From assembly GCA_001695595.3 (NCBI GenBank), contig MBPM02000242.1:1-50067 (forward strand): a stretch of DNA of 50,067 nucleotides, in the 5' to 3' direction. The notes beneath the pieces are model-generated. The model was not told the DNA's origin, ran no database searches, and saw only the letters and a program-made list of their open reading frames with translations. Of the stretch, positions 9,548 through 21,900 are shown in pieces (the first letter of the stretch is position 1; each line of letters starts with the position of its first letter). The stretch is from Plasmopara viticola (taxonomy: Eukaryota; Oomycota; Peronosporomycetes; Peronosporales; Peronosporaceae). The position numbers and the translations under genes are program-made.

Positions 9548-10913
9548 GGAGGAGCGCGACCTCTGGGAAGTTGCGAGCGGGAAGATAAAGCTTGAGCAGC
9601 TGAGTAACCCGATGGACCAGTCGACCTTTAAGCGTAAGGCTCGAAAGGCGCTGGCGATAATCTGTCTTGCGATGGAGGACTCGCAGCTGCCTCTGGTTCG
9701 CTCGGCCAAGGATGCGTATGATGCATGGTCAAGATTGGAAGGACACTTCGAGAAGAGGAGCCTGGCAAACAAGCTCTTCCTTCGTCGCAGGTTCTTCACG
9801 ACGATGATGGAGGATGGCGACGGTGTGCTAGAGCACATCAACAAGCTCAAGACGTTGGCCGAGCAGCTTGACGCGGTGGGCGCCCCGGTGAGTGAGGACG
9901 ACCTGGTAATCACGCTTCTTGGAAGTCTGTGTGATTCGTACCAATTCCTCATCACGGCGCTGGAGTCGCGCTCGGACACGCTGACATGGGAGCTTGTGAC
10001 GTCGCGTCTGTTACACGAAGAGATGAAACGCAAGGAACAAGGTGGCGGCGTCGATGGAGCCGCGCACGGGCAAGGACAAGCGTTTGTGACGTCGGACAAC
10101 GGACGGCGCAAGGGACGACAAGCGACTGCTAAGGCCAGCAGTGCGTGCCATTACTGTGGAGAACACGGGCATTGGATCGCCAAGTGCCCCGTGAGAATTC
10201 GTGAAAACGCAGATCGACAACGGCCAGCACAGCGTGCAAATATCGCGCAGAGCGAAGTCGACTCTGGTGATTTTCTCTTCTCGGTTGGTGGAAACTCAAG
10301 CACCACCAAGTCGAGTTGCGTATGGCTGGTTGACTCGGGTGCAACGCAGCACATGACTTTTTCAAGAGAGTTCATGAGAAATTACAAGGAAATTCCTCCG
10401 GTGGATGTACATCTCGCAGACGACGGTGTTGTTCAAGCGATCGGGACTGGCGACATTATAATGTCTCTGAAGACGGCCCACGGAAACAAGAAGGGCATGC
10501 TTCGTGGAGTATGGCATATTCCAAAGCTATCGCGCAATCTTTTCTCTGTTGGACGATTTACAAAAGATGTTGGACCAGTCACGTTTGAAGCCGATGGCTG
10601 TTTTGCGCAGGCAAAGGGAATGCAGTGGAAGCTTGGAGCCCGCGAGGGCAAAGGGCTGTTTAAACTGTGTATGACGCCAGTCAGCACCAACGAAGCCAAT
10701 GTGACAAGCTCGCCGGGATGTCATGGGATACCACTTCGTACCTCTGGCACCTTCGACTTGGGCACATTGGACATAGTGGTCTGGAAACTATCGTCAAGAA
10801 AAACTATGGTGTTGGCATTGACCTCGCTTCCGTGAAACAGTGGGAGCTGTGTGATGGTTGTGCACTTGGCAAACAAACGCGAGTGAGTTTTATGCCAAAG
10901 TCGCCTTATCATG
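9548..10913 (+). pseudogene. A2 Gag, protease and pre-integrase fragment between B1 and B2
   Basis: Continues A2 gag after the B1 TSD. The first usable in-frame ATG is at 9612, equivalent to the A1 Met at 484. The CCHC knuckle begins about 10146 and protease DSG about 10332. At 10725-10727 a GGGG run has become GGG relative to A1, shifting the frame just before the integrase zinc region, which continues intact in the other frame. The fragment stops at the B2 insertion after the integrase zinc finger. Confidence 0.85.
10909..10913. repeat. TSD TCATG of B2 (partner 15668-15672)
   Basis: TCATG flanks B2 on both sides and occurs once at this place in A1. Confidence 0.92.
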
Positions 10914-11258
10914 TATTAAAGGTAACCGGTTTCCCTCAGTTTTATTCCGGTTTCCAAGGCTGTCCAATACGAGCGGCTGTCCGACGTTTCAAGCAAACAA
11001 CGATGACGTCATGAATAGACACATGGACAGGCGCACTCAAGATGATTGCGCCCGGATGGGGAGATGCTTGCGCCCGGATGGTAAGTTCCTCTGATTGGCT
11101 TAGATAAATGAATGGCTTAGATGTAGCAAGGAGTTGTGAACTAAGGACCAAATTGATAAAATCACTTTCGAATCTTCATTCAACACCTCAAGTGCCTTCT
11201 TCGCTCTTTGCTCACCGCAAGCTTCGCTCCTCCACTCCTCCACTTCAAAAATCCAACA
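10914..11258 (+). repeat. 5' LTR of B2
   Basis: Runs TATTAAAGG...AATCCAACA. U3 carries TGACGTCA (11004-11011), two copies of TTGCGCCCGGATGG, and two GGCTTAGA copies with inverted CCAAT motifs, followed by AGTTGTGAACTAAGGACC. This central module is shared with the A, C, D1 and E LTRs. Confidence 0.92.
11004..11011. promoter_or_regulatory. TGACGTCA palindrome in B LTRs
   Basis: Perfect cAMP-response-element-type bZIP site. It also occurs in the other B LTRs at 5039-5046, 9445-9452 and 15413-15420. The matching position in the D1-type LTR reads TGACGCCA, so the palindrome is not conserved there. Function is inferred from the motif only. Confidence 0.4.
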
Positions 11259-11270
11259 GGTTATGAGCCC
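11259..11270 (+). promoter_or_regulatory. Primer-binding site of B2
   Basis: GGTTATGAGCCC abutting the LTR; gag ATG at 11263 lies inside it. A second in-frame ATG in ACCATG context follows at 11278. Confidence 0.82.
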
Positions 11271-14200
11271 AAGTACCATGTCCACTGCGCAAGACGTCTC
11301 CACCAAAGTCTCCATCGACAAATTCAACGGAGACAACTACGTGACGTGGAGCCGCTACATGCGTGGCGTGTTCCTGACCAAGTCAACGTGGCATGTGGTG
11401 AATCGCCAGACGACTCCTTCCTTCACCGACTCTCGTGCCAAGGATGAGTATGTCAAGCTTAACAATATCGCCTTCGGACTCATGCTGCTCCACATGGACG
11501 CGGACTACCATCACGTCGTGGATGACTGCGAGGAAGCATGGGTCGCATGGACGCGTGTGAAGACACTTTACGGTGGATCCCAGAAGGCCGGTCGCATCTA
11601 TCTCAAGCGACAGCTCTTCAGCATGGAGATGTCGGAAGGCGGCAATGTGCTACAACATTGCAATGAGGTCCTCAACATCAGCGCCAAACTCAGCGGCATC
11701 GGCGCCAAGATGGAGGACGAAGACGTGGCAATCTGCTTGCTGCGCAGTCTCCCCAAGAGCTACGAGAACGTGGTTTTAAACTTGGAGATGAGCACTGCGG
11801 AGCTGAAAACGCAAGACGTCGTCAAGGTGCTCACGAACGAGCATATCAAGCGGCAGGGCGAGAAGACTCTGGCGATCAAGGCTGAAGACACGGCACGTGC
11901 ATTCAGCACTGATCGGGAGCCTCGCCAGTGCACGTACTGCGGAAAATTGGGGCACTCGGCTGAGCGGTGCTGGACCAAGCAGAAGGACGAGAATCGGGGC
12001 TCTAAGCGCGGCGGCAACAACCGTGGACGCGTGGCCAACAATGTCCAGTGGCGCAACGACTACAACGACTATGACGATCGAGTTGCCTTTGCAGTCTCGC
12101 TGGAATGCGGCATGTCATCGACTAGCAACGCACCGGGACTCTGGGCCATTGACAGTGGTGCCACGCATCACATATGCAACGACAAGACCAAGTTCGCCAT
12201 GCTTCATGAAGATCACGAAGGCGAATTGTCTGTTGCCAACGGTAACAAGACTGAAATCAAGGGCGTAGGGACCATCATCGAACGGGTGGTACTTCCCAAC
12301 GGCAACGAACGTGAAATCGAGATTAAGGATGCGCTATACGTACCAAGCATGAGCAAGAATCTGCTATCGATTCCGCAAATCAACAAAAGTGGCCAGTTCC
12401 AGGTTGTGTTTGACGGGTCTAAGATGCACGTTGCTCGCAAGAAGTCAAAACAAGTTGTTGCGACTGCGGATCTTATCAACGGACTCTACTGGCTTCGAAC
12501 GCCACAGCGCTGTGCCAATACAGTCGTGCAAGGTAGCGGTGTGGACTTGCATGCTCGCATGGGTCATGCTCCGGTTGATGTCCTTCGCAAAATGATCGAC
12601 AGCAACATGATCAAGGACGCCGAGCCACCCTCTAAGCCATCTGGTCTGTGCCGAGGATGCCAGCAAGGAAAGATGGTCCAGAAACCATTTCCGAGCAATC
12701 CAAGCAAGCCCAAGTATGCCCCATTTGAGTTTTTACACTTCGACAACTGTGGGCCAATGGAGCACGAGTCACTTGGTGGCAGCAGATACTTGCTGATCAT
12801 CACGGACGAGGCAAGTGGGTGTATGGCTGGATTCTGTTTGCGCGCCAAGTCGGAAAGTGAAGGCTGTCTGCGCAAGTACATCCTCAAGGTTGAGAAGCAG
12901 TTCGGTGCCAAGGTCAAGTTCGTGCGTCATGATGGGGCCAAGGAGTTCGCAACCAACTCCCTACTCAGTTTTTACGACGATCATGGCATCGAGGTGCAGC
13001 CCACGGTCCGCTACGCGCACCAGACAAACGGCACTGCTGAGCGAGCCAACCGGACTATCGTCACGATCGGTCGCAGCATGTTACATCACGCTGGTTTGGA
13101 CAAGACGTTTTGGGCTGAGGCGGCAATGGCAGCGATCTACATCAAGAACCGACTGCCTTCTCCGAAGATTCCCGCCAAAACGCCTTATGAAATTGTGTAC
13201 AAGACCAAACCAAGCGTCAAACACATGCGAGTATTTGGGTGCAAGGCTTTCATTCTGACACCAAGAGAAAAACGACTCAAGTGGGATGCTAAAGCTCGCG
13301 AGGGAATTTTCATCGGCTACGAGGAACGCTCCAAGGCATACCGCGTCTTTGACATAAAAGCGGGGAAGGTGGTGATCAGTCGCGACGTCAACTTCGACGA
13401 ATTAAGCTTCGGCACTCTTGCGGAATGCTCAGACGATGACGACAATGACTCGCTATTCGACTTCGACACCCTCGATATCGACGACTCAGGACCGACGGAG
13501 TTCAAGTACACAGGAAAGCGCAAGCCCAATCACTCAAGCTCGCGCAACAGAACTTCAAATACGCGCTCAAATAGTCAAAACGCTGGTTTGGAAGAAACAA
13601 GTGCCCCCGAATATCCCGTCCAGTCTCAAGTTAAACGCCGACCAGGCGTGCCCAGTACGGCGGATGAAGAAGAAAAGGACAACCAAGTTCACGAAGATGG
13701 CACGTCTCCAGCGGATGGATCATGGCGAGCAAGCGCCAACGCTGTGGAAATTACTGACCTTTCCGAGCCAACAACGTATCAAGACGCAGTTAATGGACCG
13801 GAACAGGTGCACTGGCGCAAAGCCATTCAAAGAGAGCTGGAGTCGATGCGACTTCGTGGTGTATTTCGAGCGGCGAAACTTCCGATTGGACAACGCGCCA
13901 TTGGCACCAAATGGGTATTCAAGATCAAGCGGAGAGCTGATGGATCGATTGAGAAGTATAAAGCGCGCCTCGTTGCAAAAGGGTTCAAGCAAAAGCACGG
14001 CATCGACTACACGGAGACGTTTTCGCCTGTTATCAAGTATGTGACCTTGCGAATGGTCATAGCGATCGCCAGGTACTTCGACTGGCCTCTTGACCAACTG
14101 GATGTGGTGACAGCATTCTTGTACGGCGTCATGAAGGAGCAAGTGTTTTGCGCGACGCCGGAAGGGGTTGAGCTCGATGACAATTGCGACTGTCTCGAGC

Positions 14201-15315
14201 TGATTAAGGCGATTTATGGACTCAAGCAAGCCTCGCGAGTTTGGAACGAGACCTTCGACGGATTCGTGTGCTCCATCGGCTTTCAAGTTTCAGCCTATGA
14301 TCCCTGTCTATACATTAAGATTGTGGATGTCCACTGCGTACTGCTTCTGGTTTACGTCGACGATGTACTCGTCACAGGAAGCTCGACCGACCTTATCGCG
14401 CGTACCAAGATTGACTTGAAGACGCGCTTCGAGATGACGGACAGCGGTGAATGCGCCTTCGTCCTGGGTATGGAACTGGTAAAGAACCCTGACGGAAGTG
14501 TAACAGTGTGCCAGCGACGCTACATTGAAGACATTCTCAAGCGCTTCGGCATGCACGACAGCAAGCCCGTTGTGAGCCCGGCGGATCCAAGTACTCGACT
14601 TTTTCCAAGTGACAAGTCGACAGCAACAAATGTTCCGTTTCGTGAAGCAGTCGGTGCACTGATGCACCTAATGATAGCGACTCGCCCTGACATCGCTTTT
14701 GCTGTCGGATATGCGTCGCGGTTTATGGAAAACCCTCAAGATGAGCATTGGACTGCAGTCAAGAGAATTCTTCGCTACCTACAAGGAACCAAGTCGCATG
14801 GACTCTGTTTTAGGCCCGGGAGCAAGGTTGACTTTCGCGCATACTCGGACGCAGACTGGGCAGGCGACCACTCTGACCGCAAGTCGACTTCAGGCTACGT
14901 ATTCATATTGATGGGAGCACCCATCAGTTGGGGAAGCAAGAAGCAATCAAGCGTATCGCTTTCTACCAGCGAAGCGGAGTACATCGCTTTGAGTCTAGCT
15001 ATACAAGAAGGCAAGTGGATCCATCATCTTCTGTACGAGATTCTGACGGCTGCTAATGAGACCACGCCGGAATTCAAGATATTCGAAGACAATCAGTCAT
15101 GCATCAAGATGACGAAGAATCCAGTAAACCATGGACGTGCCAAGCACATCGACATCAAGTACCATCACATCCGCGATGAAGTCAAACGCGGTGAAGTCAA
15201 GCTGGAGTACTGCGAGACAGCCGTCATGTTGGCAGACATCATGACGAAGGCACTTCCAGGACCACGCCATGCCGACATGATGAGGACTCTCGGAATTCAC
15301 GCATGCTCGTATTGA
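11263..15315 (+). CDS. B2 Gag-Pol polyprotein, complete
   Basis: An intact 1350-residue copia polyprotein. Gag about 1-215 with Lys-Phe-Asn-Gly-Asp-Asn and Trp near the N-terminus; CCHC knuckle C223, C226, H231, C236; protease D297-S-G-A-T; integrase zinc H430, H435, C463, C466; catalytic D494, D557, E593; reverse transcriptase YVDD 1031-1034; RNase H D1196, E1237 or E1239, D1276, D1297. It would form particles, process itself, copy its RNA and integrate the cDNA. Stop TGA (15313-15315) overlaps the polypurine tract. No internal stop or shift. The start at 11263 (in the primer-binding site) matches every family here; the downstream ATG at 11278 has better context and may be used instead. Confidence 0.95.
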   Translation: MSPSTMSTAQDVSTKVSIDKFNGDNYVTWSRYMRGVFLTKSTWHVVNRQTTPSFTDSRAKDEYVKLNNIAFGLMLLHMDADYHHVVDDCEEAWVAWTRVKTLYGGSQKAGRIYLKRQLFSMEMSEGGNVLQHCNEVLNISAKLSGIGAKMEDEDVAICLLRSLPKSYENVVLNLEMSTAELKTQDVVKVLTNEHIKRQGEKTLAIKAEDTARAFSTDREPRQCTYCGKLGHSAERCWTKQKDENRGSKRGGNNRGRVANNVQWRNDYNDYDDRVAFAVSLECGMSSTSNAPGLWAIDSGATHHICNDKTKFAMLHEDHEGELSVANGNKTEIKGVGTIIERVVLPNGNEREIEIKDALYVPSMSKNLLSIPQINKSGQFQVVFDGSKMHVARKKSKQVVATADLINGLYWLRTPQRCANTVVQGSGVDLHARMGHAPVDVLRKMIDSNMIKDAEPPSKPSGLCRGCQQGKMVQKPFPSNPSKPKYAPFEFLHFDNCGPMEHESLGGSRYLLIITDEASGCMAGFCLRAKSESEGCLRKYILKVEKQFGAKVKFVRHDGAKEFATNSLLSFYDDHGIEVQPTVRYAHQTNGTAERANRTIVTIGRSMLHHAGLDKTFWAEAAMAAIYIKNRLPSPKIPAKTPYEIVYKTKPSVKHMRVFGCKAFILTPREKRLKWDAKAREGIFIGYEERSKAYRVFDIKAGKVVISRDVNFDELSFGTLAECSDDDDNDSLFDFDTLDIDDSGPTEFKYTGKRKPNHSSSRNRTSNTRSNSQNAGLEETSAPEYPVQSQVKRRPGVPSTADEEEKDNQVHEDGTSPADGSWRASANAVEITDLSEPTTYQDAVNGPEQVHWRKAIQRELESMRLRGVFRAAKLPIGQRAIGTKWVFKIKRRADGSIEKYKARLVAKGFKQKHGIDYTETFSPVIKYVTLRMVIAIARYFDWPLDQLDVVTAFLYGVMKEQVFCATPEGVELDDNCDCLELIKAIYGLKQASRVWNETFDGFVCSIGFQVSAYDPCLYIKIVDVHCVLLLVYVDDVLVTGSSTDLIARTKIDLKTRFEMTDSGECAFVLGMELVKNPDGSVTVCQRRYIEDILKRFGMHDSKPVVSPADPSTRLFPSDKSTATNVPFREAVGALMHLMIATRPDIAFAVGYASRFMENPQDEHWTAVKRILRYLQGTKSHGLCFRPGSKVDFRAYSDADWAGDHSDRKSTSGYVFILMGAPISWGSKKQSSVSLSTSEAEYIALSLAIQEGKWIHHLLYEILTAANETTPEFKIFEDNQSCIKMTKNPVNHGRAKHIDIKYHHIRDEVKRGEVKLEYCETAVMLADIMTKALPGPRHADMMRTLGIHACSY

Positions 15316-15322
15316 GGGGGAG
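15314..15322 (+). promoter_or_regulatory. Polypurine tract of B2
   Basis: GAGGGGGAG directly before the 3' LTR, overlapping the last two bases of the stop codon. Confidence 0.78.
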
Positions 15323-15667
15323 TATTAAAGGTAACCGGTTTCCCTCAGTTTTATTCCGGTTTCCAAGGCTGTCCAATACGAGCGGCTGTCCGACGTTTCA
15401 AGCAAACAACGATGACGTCATGAATAGACACATGGACAGGCGCACTCAAGATGATTGCGCCCGGATGGGGAGATGCTTGCGCCCGGATGGTAAGTTCCTC
15501 TGATTGGCTTAGATAAATGAATGGCTTAGATGTAGCAAGGAGTTGTGAACTAAGGACCAAATTGATAAAATCACTTTCGAATCTTCATTCAACACCTCAA
15601 GTGCCTTCTTCGCTCTTTGCTCACCGCAAGCTTCGCTCCTCCACTCCTCCACTTCAAAAATCCAACA
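15323..15667 (+). repeat. 3' LTR of B2
   Basis: 345 bp, no visible difference from the 5' LTR; followed by the TSD TCATG. Confidence 0.92.
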
Positions 15668-15672
15668 TCATG

Positions 15673-18302
15673 CAAAGAAACTGTTGGAAGTAATTCACAG
15701 TGATGTGTGTGGACCTATGCAGTCGACGACTTTTAGCGGCAAGCGGTATTTTGTCACTTTCACCGACGAGTACTCGCACTTTACAACGGTATTTTTGCTG
15801 CGAAACAAGTCTGAAGTTGCCACCGAATTTGCCGAGTTTGTTGCGTTTGCCGAAACTCAGACTGGCAAAGTTGTCAAAGTACTTCGCTGCGATAATGGAG
15901 GTGAGTACACATCGGGTGACATGGCCAAGTTCTGCAAGCGACGTGGTATCGAGCAGAAGTTTACGCCTCCTTATACACCACAGCTTAATGGAGTGGCTGA
16001 ACGCATGAACCGGACTTTGGTGGAATGTGCAAGATGCATGATCGAGCACGCTGGACTTCCAAAGACTTATTGGGGAGAGGCTGTTATGACCTCCGCTTTT
16101 CTTCGCAATCGTTGCCCGACGCGAGGTATTGCTATGGATAAATCGCCATACCAAGTTTGGACTAAAAGAAGACCTGTGCTGACGAATTTGAAGGTTTTCG
16201 GATGCCATGCTTTTGTCTCGATTCCGAAGGAAAAGCGCAGCAAGTTTGACGCTCGGTCAGTACGCTGTCGATTTCTTGGCTACTCGGAACATGAGAAAGC
16301 GTATCGATTTGAAGAAATAGAAAGTGGTCGTGTGCTGGTGAGTCGTGACGCAAAGTTTATGGAAGATACTTTTGACAGTGGGAGGAGCAACCGTCGCTAC
16401 AATGAAGTTGCTGTTCAGGATGATGATGAAGCGACCGATCAGGAATCCTCACAGCATGACCAGATGGAATACGAAGCCGAGGAATCTGCGCAGGAAGAAG
16501 AGGTTGAGCCTGGCAGTAAGCGTCACCAACGGACCCAATCGCTCGAAAAAGCAACTGAAGTACCAAGGTCTAAACGACAAAGTCGATATCAATCACTTGA
16601 AGAAATGTCAGCCACAGCGCAAGACTTTGAGGCTGCGTACGCTGTGGATTCAGTGGGAGAGTTGCCGACCACCTTTAAGTCGGCGATGGAATCCGACGAC
16701 GCAGCTAAATGGAAGAAGGCATGCGATTCGGAAATGGACTCGCTACAAAAGAACAAGACATGGACGCTCGTACCACTACCAAAAGGACGCAAGGCAATCG
16801 GCAATCGATGGGTGTTTCGTGTCAAGGAGAATCAAGCCGGCGAAGTCGAGCGATTCAAAGCGCGTTTGGTGGCCAAAGGGTTCTCTCAAAAATTCGGCAT
16901 TGATTATGAAGAAACGTTTGCACCTGTGGCCAAGTTTACGTCGATTCGGATTTTACTCAGTCTGGCTGCCAAGTACGGACTCGCACTTCATCAGATGGAT
17001 GTCAAAACAGCGTTTCTTAACGGCCAGCTTGACGAAGATATCTACATGACGCAGCCTGACGGCTTTACAGACAAGGCCAACCCAGACTACGTGTGCAAGT
17101 TACAGCGGTCACTGTACGGGCTGAAGCAATCGCCTCGCATGTGGAACAAAACCATTGACGACTTCATGTTGGGCCTGGACTTCAAGAAGTGTGAATCTGA
17201 TCACTGCGTGTATGTGAAGCGGGATGGCCATGACATGATGTTCGTAGCACTTTACGTCGACGATCTAATTTTGGCCTGCAATGCTAGCAAGATGCTCCAG
17301 GAAACCAAGCACGCACTCAGCAAACGATTCGAGATGACGGATTTGGGGCAACTTCACTTCTTTCTTGGAATTGAGATCGAGCAAAATTTGAAGATCGGGA
17401 CTCTGACGATGCGGCAAACCAAGTTCGCGTGCGAAATTTTAACCAAGTTCAATATGGAAAAGAGCAAGCCCGTCAGAACTCCGCAAGATCCAGGACTCAA
17501 ACTTACCAAGTCAATGTGCGAAGGAGGATGCAAACACGGTGAAACCATGACCGGTGTGCCATATCGAAATGCTATTGGTTGCCTGATGTATCTTATGGTC
17601 GGTACGCGTCCGGATCTCGCTGCGGCAGTGGGGGTACTCAGCCAATTTGCAGCAGACCCATGTCCGACACACTGGCAAGCGTTAAAAAGAGTCTTCAGGT
17701 ATATCCAAGGTACAAGGACGCACGGTATTGAATTTCAAGCAGCGAATCATGATCAATTGCAAGGATTTTCGGATGCGGACTGGGCCGGAGATACAATGTC
17801 GCGAAGGAGTACAAGCGGCTACGCCTTTATGATGAGCGGTGGATGTGTCAGCTGGAAGAGCAAGAAACAGCGTACGGTGGCACTGTCGTCTACGGAAGCT
17901 GAATACATGGCATTGTCAGAGGCTACGCAAGAGGCAATATGGCTCAAGGCGTTTATGTGTGAGCTGGGAGAGATGTCCCCGGATACAGCGGTCAAGATTT
18001 ATGAAGATAATCAAGGCTCGATTGCACTAGCGAAGAACCCGGAAGCTCATACACGAACCAAGCACATCGACATTCGATCCCATTTTGTACGTGAAAAGGT
18101 TGAAGATGGTCAAGTGATTCTCGAGTACATCTCTACTCTCGACATGCTTGCCGACATAATGACCAAGCCGATTCCTGCGATGCAGTTTTGTGTACTCCGA
18201 AGCAAGCTTGGTATACAGAAGGCGAAGGCTGACGAGTCGAGTGGGAGTGTTGTCGAAGATGCTGTAAAAGTAACGCCTCGACCAGCGACTTCATACCGGT
18301 AA
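15673..18302 (+). pseudogene. A2 integrase, reverse transcriptase and RNase H (5' truncated by B2)
   Basis: Open without interruption from the B2 TSD to the stop at 18300-18302, about 872 residues. It carries the catalytic integrase residues (first D at about 15702), YVDD (about 17253) and RNase H, nearly identical to A1. It has no start codon or gag of its own, so it is a fragment of A2. The last 17 codons lie in the 3' LTR. Confidence 0.88.
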
Positions 18303-18527
18303 GTACCGGTATCTGCAATCAGTTGATGACTGACTTAAAGAGCGGGTTCAAGATGGGCAAAAGATCGGTTTCGGGATGGGAAGATGATTGCGCCCGGATG
18401 GTGAGTCATTCTGATTGGCTTAGATAAATCATTGGCTTAGAGGTAGCATGTAGTTGTGAACTAAGGACCATTAAATATATTTACTTTGCATCTTGCCATC
18501 TTCAGCTCAAATGACCTTTATTCAATA
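18248..18527 (+). repeat. 3' LTR of A2, end of the A array
   Basis: 280 bp, TGTTG...CAATA, preceded by GAGTGGGAG (18239-18247). It is followed by AGTTT, which belongs to the D1-type LTR and should be one half of the TSD of the A array. Confidence 0.9.
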
Positions 18528-18661
18528 AGTTTATTAATTTGGTCCTTAGTTCACAACTCCTTGCTACATCTAAGCCATTCAATTATCTAAGCCAATCAAA
18601 AGAGCTTACCATCTGGGCGCAATCATCTTCCCATCCGGGCGCAATCATCCTGAGTGCGCCT
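18528..18661 (-). repeat. Middle piece of the D1 3' LTR
   Basis: Matches bases 31971 onward of the complete D1 5' LTR (31869-32219) with one visible substitution. The A array interrupts its left side and the C array its right side. The rest of this LTR is at 27668-27782, and the first 102 bp should lie left of the window. 102 + 134 + 115 equals the 351 bp of the complete LTR. Confidence 0.88.
18657..18661. repeat. TSD CGCCT of the C array (partner 27663-27667)
   Basis: CGCCT flanks the entire LTR-C1-LTR-C2-LTR array and occurs once at this place in the D1 5' LTR. The internal LTR has no TSD. Confidence 0.92.
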
Positions 18662-18942
18662 TGTTGAAAAGGTCGAAGTGAGCACTAGTTGGCAAAATGC
18701 AAAGTGAATATATTTAAAAAGGTCCTTAGTTCACAACTACATGCTACCTCTAAGCCAATGATTTATCTAAGCCAATCAGAACAACTCACCATCCGGGCGC
18801 AATCATCTTCCCATCCCGAAACCGATCATTTGCCCATCTTGAACCCGCTCCCTCAATCAGTCATCAACTGATTGCAGATACCAATACTTACTGATATGTA
18901 GTCGCTGGTCGAGGCGTATCATCACCAGCATCTTCGACAACA
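18662..18942 (-). repeat. LTR 1 of the C array (3' LTR of C1)
   Basis: 281 bp. The pol stop of C1 (18888-18890) lies inside it, so 17 codons overlap the LTR. Purine tract GAGTGGGAG (minus strand) follows at 18943-18951. Confidence 0.92.
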
Positions 18943-21900
18943 CTCCCACTCGACTCGGCAACGGCGACGCCTTGTATCCCAAGTTTTGAACGCAGAACAT
19001 CGAACTGCGCGGATGGAATTGGCTTCGTCATTATGTCGGCCAGCATGTCTTGCGTAGGGATGTACTCAAGGTTGACTTGGCCGTCCTCAACCTTTTCTCG
19101 CACAAAGTGGTAGCGAATGTCGATATGTTTTGTGCGCTTGTGAAATTCTGGATTCTTGGCCAACGCAATAGAACCTTGATTGTCCTCAAATATCTTGACA
19201 GACTCATTGGAAGTCATCTCACCAAGCTCGCACAGAAATACCTTGAGCCAAACCGCTTCTTGAGTAGCTTCTGATAAAGCCATGTACTCCGCCTCTGTTG
19301 AGGAAAGCGCCACACTTCGTTGCTTCTTACTTCGCCAGCTGATGCATCCATTATTAAGTGTAAACGCATAGCCGCTTGTACTTCGGCGAGATTCGATGTC
19401 TCCAGCCCAGTCTGCATCCGAATACCCAAGTAACTTAGCCGAACCGCAACTTGAAAACTGGAGTCCATGCGTTTCCGTTGCCTTTAAGTATCGCAGAACC
19501 CGCTTGAGTGCTTGCCAATGCGTCGGACACGGATCAGCAGCAAACTGGCTTAGAACTCCCACAGCCGCAGCAAGGTCCGGTCGCGTCGCAACCATAAGAT
19601 ACATTATGCCACCGACGCAACTTCGATAAGGCACATTCTTCATCGTAACTTCATGCTTGCAACCGCCTTCACACATGTTCTTTGTCAGCTTGAGCCCTGC
19701 TTCTTGAGGCGTCTTGACCGGCTTGCTATCTTGCATGCCAAACTTGCTCAGAATTGACTTGAGAAACTTGGTCTGTCGCATCGTGACTCGACCGGATACT
19801 TGGTCTTGACCGATTTCCATACCGAGAAAGTACTTGAGCTCGCCGAGGTCAGTCATCTCAAATCGGTCGCTTAGCGCACGCTTGGTGGAGACAAGGAGCG
19901 AGTTGTTGCTGCTTGCTACAATGAGATCATCCACGTACAGCACAACAATAACCATATCGTCGTCCACGCGCTTGATGTAGACACAGTGATCGGACTCACA
20001 CTTGCTGAAACTCATCTTGATCATAAAGTCGTCGATGGTTTGGTTCCACATGCGCGGTGATTGCTTAAGACCGTACAACGAACGCTTCAGCTTACATACA
20101 TGATCTTGTTTGTTTTCGCTCACATATCCTTCAGGCTGCTGCATATAAATTTCTTCATCCAGAACTCCGTTTAAGAAAGCAGTCTTCACGTCCATCTGAT
20201 GTAGCGTCAAACCGTACTTGGCAGCCATACTCAACGCGATGCGAATTGAAGTAAACTTCGCCACCGGCGCAAATGTCTCCTCATAATCAACTCCAAACTT
20301 TTGTGAAAATCCCTTGGCAACGAGTCGCGCCTTGAACCGCTCGATAATCCCATCTTGGTTTTCCTTGACTCGAAACACCCATCTGCAGCCGATCGCTTTG
20401 CGTCCTTTAGGCAGAGGAACAACATCCCAAGTCTTGTTCTTGTGGAGTGACTCTAGCTCCGAGTCGCATGCAGCTTTCCATTGGCCCGCGTCACTGGATT
20501 CCATCGCCGACTTAAACGTTGTCGGCAATTCTCCCACTGAATACACGACGTGGGCGGCTTCGTAGCCCTCTTCGCGAATTGTAGCCAGAGCCGACATTTC
20601 TTCGAGTGTCGAGCGTTGGTATTTCGGCACATGACGCTTGGGCTGCGGAACTTCAGTCACCTTTTCCAAAGATTGAGTACGAGGGTGCCGCTTGCTTCCC
20701 AGTTCAAAGTCCGTACTTGCGTCGTGTGTCTCATCCTGCTCTTGCTCAAACTCGTTTTCGTCGTCCGTCGATATTCCTTCATCCTCATCATGAATCTCGA
20801 CAATAGTGCTTTTATTTTCGACAGCCGTTCTTTCACTGTCGAAAGTGTCTTCCTTGAACTGAGCATCACGACTCATAACGATTCGACCAGTCGACAATTC
20901 TTCAAAGCGATACGTCTTTTGGTGCTCCGAGTAGCCCAAAAATCGACACAATATTGCTTTCGCATCCAGTTTCGAGCGCTTTTCCTTCGGAACATGCACG
21001 AACGCGTGACAACCAAACACTTTCAAGTTGGCTAATAGTGGTTTCTTGGCTGTCCAAAGCTCGAAAGGCGACGTCTGGTGCTCGATAGCACGCGATGGAC
21101 ACCGATTTCGAAGAAACATTGCTGTCATAACTGCTTCTCCCCAGTAGTGTTTGGCGAGACCCGCGTGCTCCAACATGCACCTTGCGCATTCCACAAGCGT
21201 CCGATTCATACGCTCCGCAACTCCGTTAAGCTGCGGTGTGTACGGCGGCGTATACTTGAGCACAATTCCATTATCCGAGCAAAACTTGGCCATTTTCGTG
21301 GATGCATACTCGCCACCGTTGTCACTGCGAAGAGATTTTACGCGTTTGCCGGTCTGCTTTTCTGCGAATGCCACAAAATTGGCGAACTTGTCCACGACTT
21401 CTGACTTGCTCTTGATCAGATAGACGACGCAATATCTTGACTTGTCGTCGATGAACGTCACGAAGTAGCGCTTGCCACTAAACGTTGGAGACTTCATGGG
21501 ACCGCACACATCGCTGTGTATAACCTCCAAAAGCTCCTTCGCTCGATCCGTCGACATCGATTGGAACCGTAAACGAGTCTGCTTACCCAGTGCACAGCCA
21601 TCACAAATCTCCCACTTGTTCACAGACGTAATGTCGATTCCAGTGGCGAGATTCTTCCTCACGATTGCGTTCAGCCCGTCGTGACCAATATGACCAAGTC
21701 GAAGATGCCACAAATATGAAGTGTCCTCGTTGCTTGTCAAAGTCTTGACCGTATTTGCTTCTTCACGAGCAACCGGAGTCATGTGCAGCCGAAATAATCC
21801 TTTTCCTTCGCGCGCACCGATTTTCCACTTGACACCTTTTGTTTCGGCAAAGCATCCCTCCTTGTCGAAAACAACAGGCCCGACGTCCTTGGTAAAGCGA

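Larger units (their letters stand above)
10914..15667 (+). mobile_element. Copia element B2, structurally intact
   Basis: 4754 bp: 345-bp LTRs at 10914-11258 and 15323-15667 with no difference I can see, intact primer-binding site, one unbroken Gag-Pol ORF, polypurine tract, and a perfect 5-bp TSD. All features expected of an autonomous copia element are present. It is the youngest-looking insertion here, with C1. Confidence 0.95.
4362..18527 (+). mobile_element. Copia element A2, interrupted by B1 and B2
   Basis: Second unit of the A array: LTR 4362-4642, gag pieces 4643-4791 and 9543-10913, pol 15668-18302, LTR 18248-18527. Element B1 (-) splits it inside gag and element B2 (+) at the start of the integrase core, each with its own 5-bp TSD. 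Removing both restores collinearity with A1. Confidence 0.9.

Noticed and set aside
9489..10835. 448-codon frame joining B1 LTR to A2 gag as a fusion gene
   Set aside because: It begins at TTG, not ATG; the first ATG is the ordinary Gag Met at 9612.
15316..15322. Envelope-like third gene between pol and the 3' LTR
   Set aside because: Pol ends at the purine tract or inside the LTR in every copy, leaving no room.
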